A DNA stretch of 60,000 bases from Membranipora membranacea (taxonomy: Eukaryota > Bryozoa > Gymnolaemata > Cheilostomatida > Membraniporidae): positions 25,272,162-25,332,161 of the forward strand of contig OU612067.1 of the NCBI GenBank assembly GCA_914767715.1, in the 5' to 3' direction. Below, one piece after another: positions 59,701 through 60,000 of the stretch. Position 1 is the stretch's first letter. Each line of letters starts with the position of its first letter. Under the pieces are notes generated by a model. The model saw nothing but the letters and a program-made list of their open reading frames with translations. It did not search any database and was not told the DNA's origin. The translations under genes and the position numbers were made by a program.

Positions 59701-59939
59701 ATCCACTGTTTTGCCAACCTCGAACATGACACTACCTGTAAAGAACAAAATGTTGATGAAATTAACCACTACACAGATAAAATTACATCCGATCAATCTA
59801 AACTGCATTACTTTAGCTGTGATTTGTTGTGTTTTTCTCATGGAATTGATTCACTAGTGAAGTTATTAGACCAAAATAATAATGACTTACCATCAGCTCC
59901 TGACAGCAATGTTGCACCTATCAACCAAAATGACAACAT
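50729..59939 (-). CDS. Gene D: CUB-CUB-Sushi type I membrane receptor with tyrosine-rich tail, 550 aa
   Basis: Eight exons join in frame: 59939-59891 signal (MLSFWLIGATLLSGAD), 59735-59361 CUB-like 1, 58623-58192 CUB-like 2, 57369-57172 Sushi, 57028-56851 stalk and membrane span, then tail exons 56172-56084, 51520-51331 and 50870-50729. The total is 1653 bases. CUB-like 1 (GEIRSPNYP, GWIRLVDIP) and CUB-like 2 (GSLNITTDTATGF, ending GFLMKYE) resemble gene A. The Sushi domain (LHRRCLNGTWESPVPTC) matches the truncated copies, while the membrane and last tail exons match B and C almost exactly, so the gene looks chimeric. The intron between the first two tail exons is enlarged to 4.6 kb by a hAT-like insertion. 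All five tail tyrosines are kept. Function as a surface recognition receptor is inferred from domains. Confidence 0.85.
51776..55852. mobile_element. hAT-like DNA transposon in an intron of gene D
   Basis: Flanked by an eight-base duplication GTCTAAAG (51768-51775 and 55853-55860). The ends CATGGGTGGGCAACC and CAGCTGTGGGCAACC (right end read on the minus strand) match at 12 of 15 positions. Eight-base duplications and CA--GGTGGGCAA-type ends are typical of hAT elements. Matching intron positions in gene B read through without it. No intact transposase frame was found; the interior has only short frames on both strands, so the copy is decayed or non-autonomous. Confidence 0.8.
53418..54963 (+). 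repeat. Internal direct duplication inside the hAT-like element
   Basis: A segment starting TGCCCTGGGACTGCAT at about 53418 recurs at about 54390, an offset near 972 bases. Similarity extends to about 54036 and 54963 respectively and ends after AACCAAAGCC. The second copy has small deletions (for example after CTCAAGA near 54797). Each copy carries GAGGATTCGGTTAGCC and the CAGGCAGGTCGGAGCAC run. Confidence 0.8.
56313..56685. repeat. Gene D-specific insertion in the intron after the membrane exon
   Basis: Relative to gene B (about 20700-20765), where TTTTTATCAG is followed shortly by CACAAGTACTCAATTC, gene D has about 370 extra bases at this point. The insert contains a GC-richer stretch near 56360-56420. 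No terminal repeats or target duplication were recognised. Confidence 0.45.
57373..58191. other. Gene D intron between Sushi and CUB-like 2
   Basis: Intron of 819 bases with a CATTTCAG-type polypyrimidine context replaced by TTGTTACAG at its end. It includes a GC-richer patch near 57495-57610. No gene or RNA could be assigned. Confidence 0.4.
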
Positions 59940-60000
59940 CTTCAACTTCCAGCTCTATGTGTTACCGGTGTGTGAACTTCAATGAGGGTAATTATGTTGC

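Overview
The window is eukaryotic, almost certainly from an invertebrate animal. It is AT-rich, its genes are split by GT-AG introns of about 0.3-5 kb, and the domain types are animal ones: CUB-like, Sushi/CCP, a single membrane span, a tyrosine-rich tail, and plakin (plectin) repeats. It also carries LINE, hAT and MITE-type elements. I cannot name the species from sequence alone; a sponge, placozoan, cnidarian or tunicate would all fit.

The main content is a minus-strand tandem array of one receptor family. Each full gene has eight coding exons: signal peptide, CUB-like 1, CUB-like 2, Sushi, stalk plus transmembrane segment, and three cytoplasmic exons carrying five conserved tyrosines. Four full-length loci lie in the window: A (3309-9503), B (19196-24844), C (33791-38027) and D (50729-59939). 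The 5' end of a fifth, locus 0, is at 1-1055. A, B and D splice into uninterrupted frames of 549, 559 and 550 residues. C and 0 each carry one in-frame stop in the CUB-like 1 exon and otherwise keep their frame in what is visible.

Between consecutive full genes lies a block repeated three times at about 14-kb spacing. Each block holds two plakin-repeat-type exon fragments (near 13.3-13.8, 27.3-27.8 and 41.4-42.0 kb), a truncated receptor pseudogene (14.2-16.8, 28.2-31.4 and 42.4-45.0 kb), and a spacer with a TIR element, a foldback element and a tRNA-like box. A fourth, simpler spacer copy (about 1.7-3.3 kb) preserves the empty sites of those elements. The plakin fragments are disabled by different stops in each copy, whereas the receptor pseudogenes share frameshifts that predate the duplication.

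Later insertions mark individual units: a dead LINE with an 11-bp target duplication (46396-49617), a 4.1-kb hAT-like element with an 8-bp target duplication in an intron of gene D (51776-55852), and a TIR-bounded element containing nine exact-period 122-bp repeats just upstream of gene C (38060-39318).

The encoded proteins look like cell-surface receptors with variable CUB-like/Sushi ectodomains and a nearly invariant tail of candidate SH2-docking tyrosines. Gene D pairs an A-type ectodomain with a B/C-type tail. Duplication, exon exchange and pseudogenisation together suggest a rapidly evolving recognition or innate-immune receptor cluster; that function is inference.
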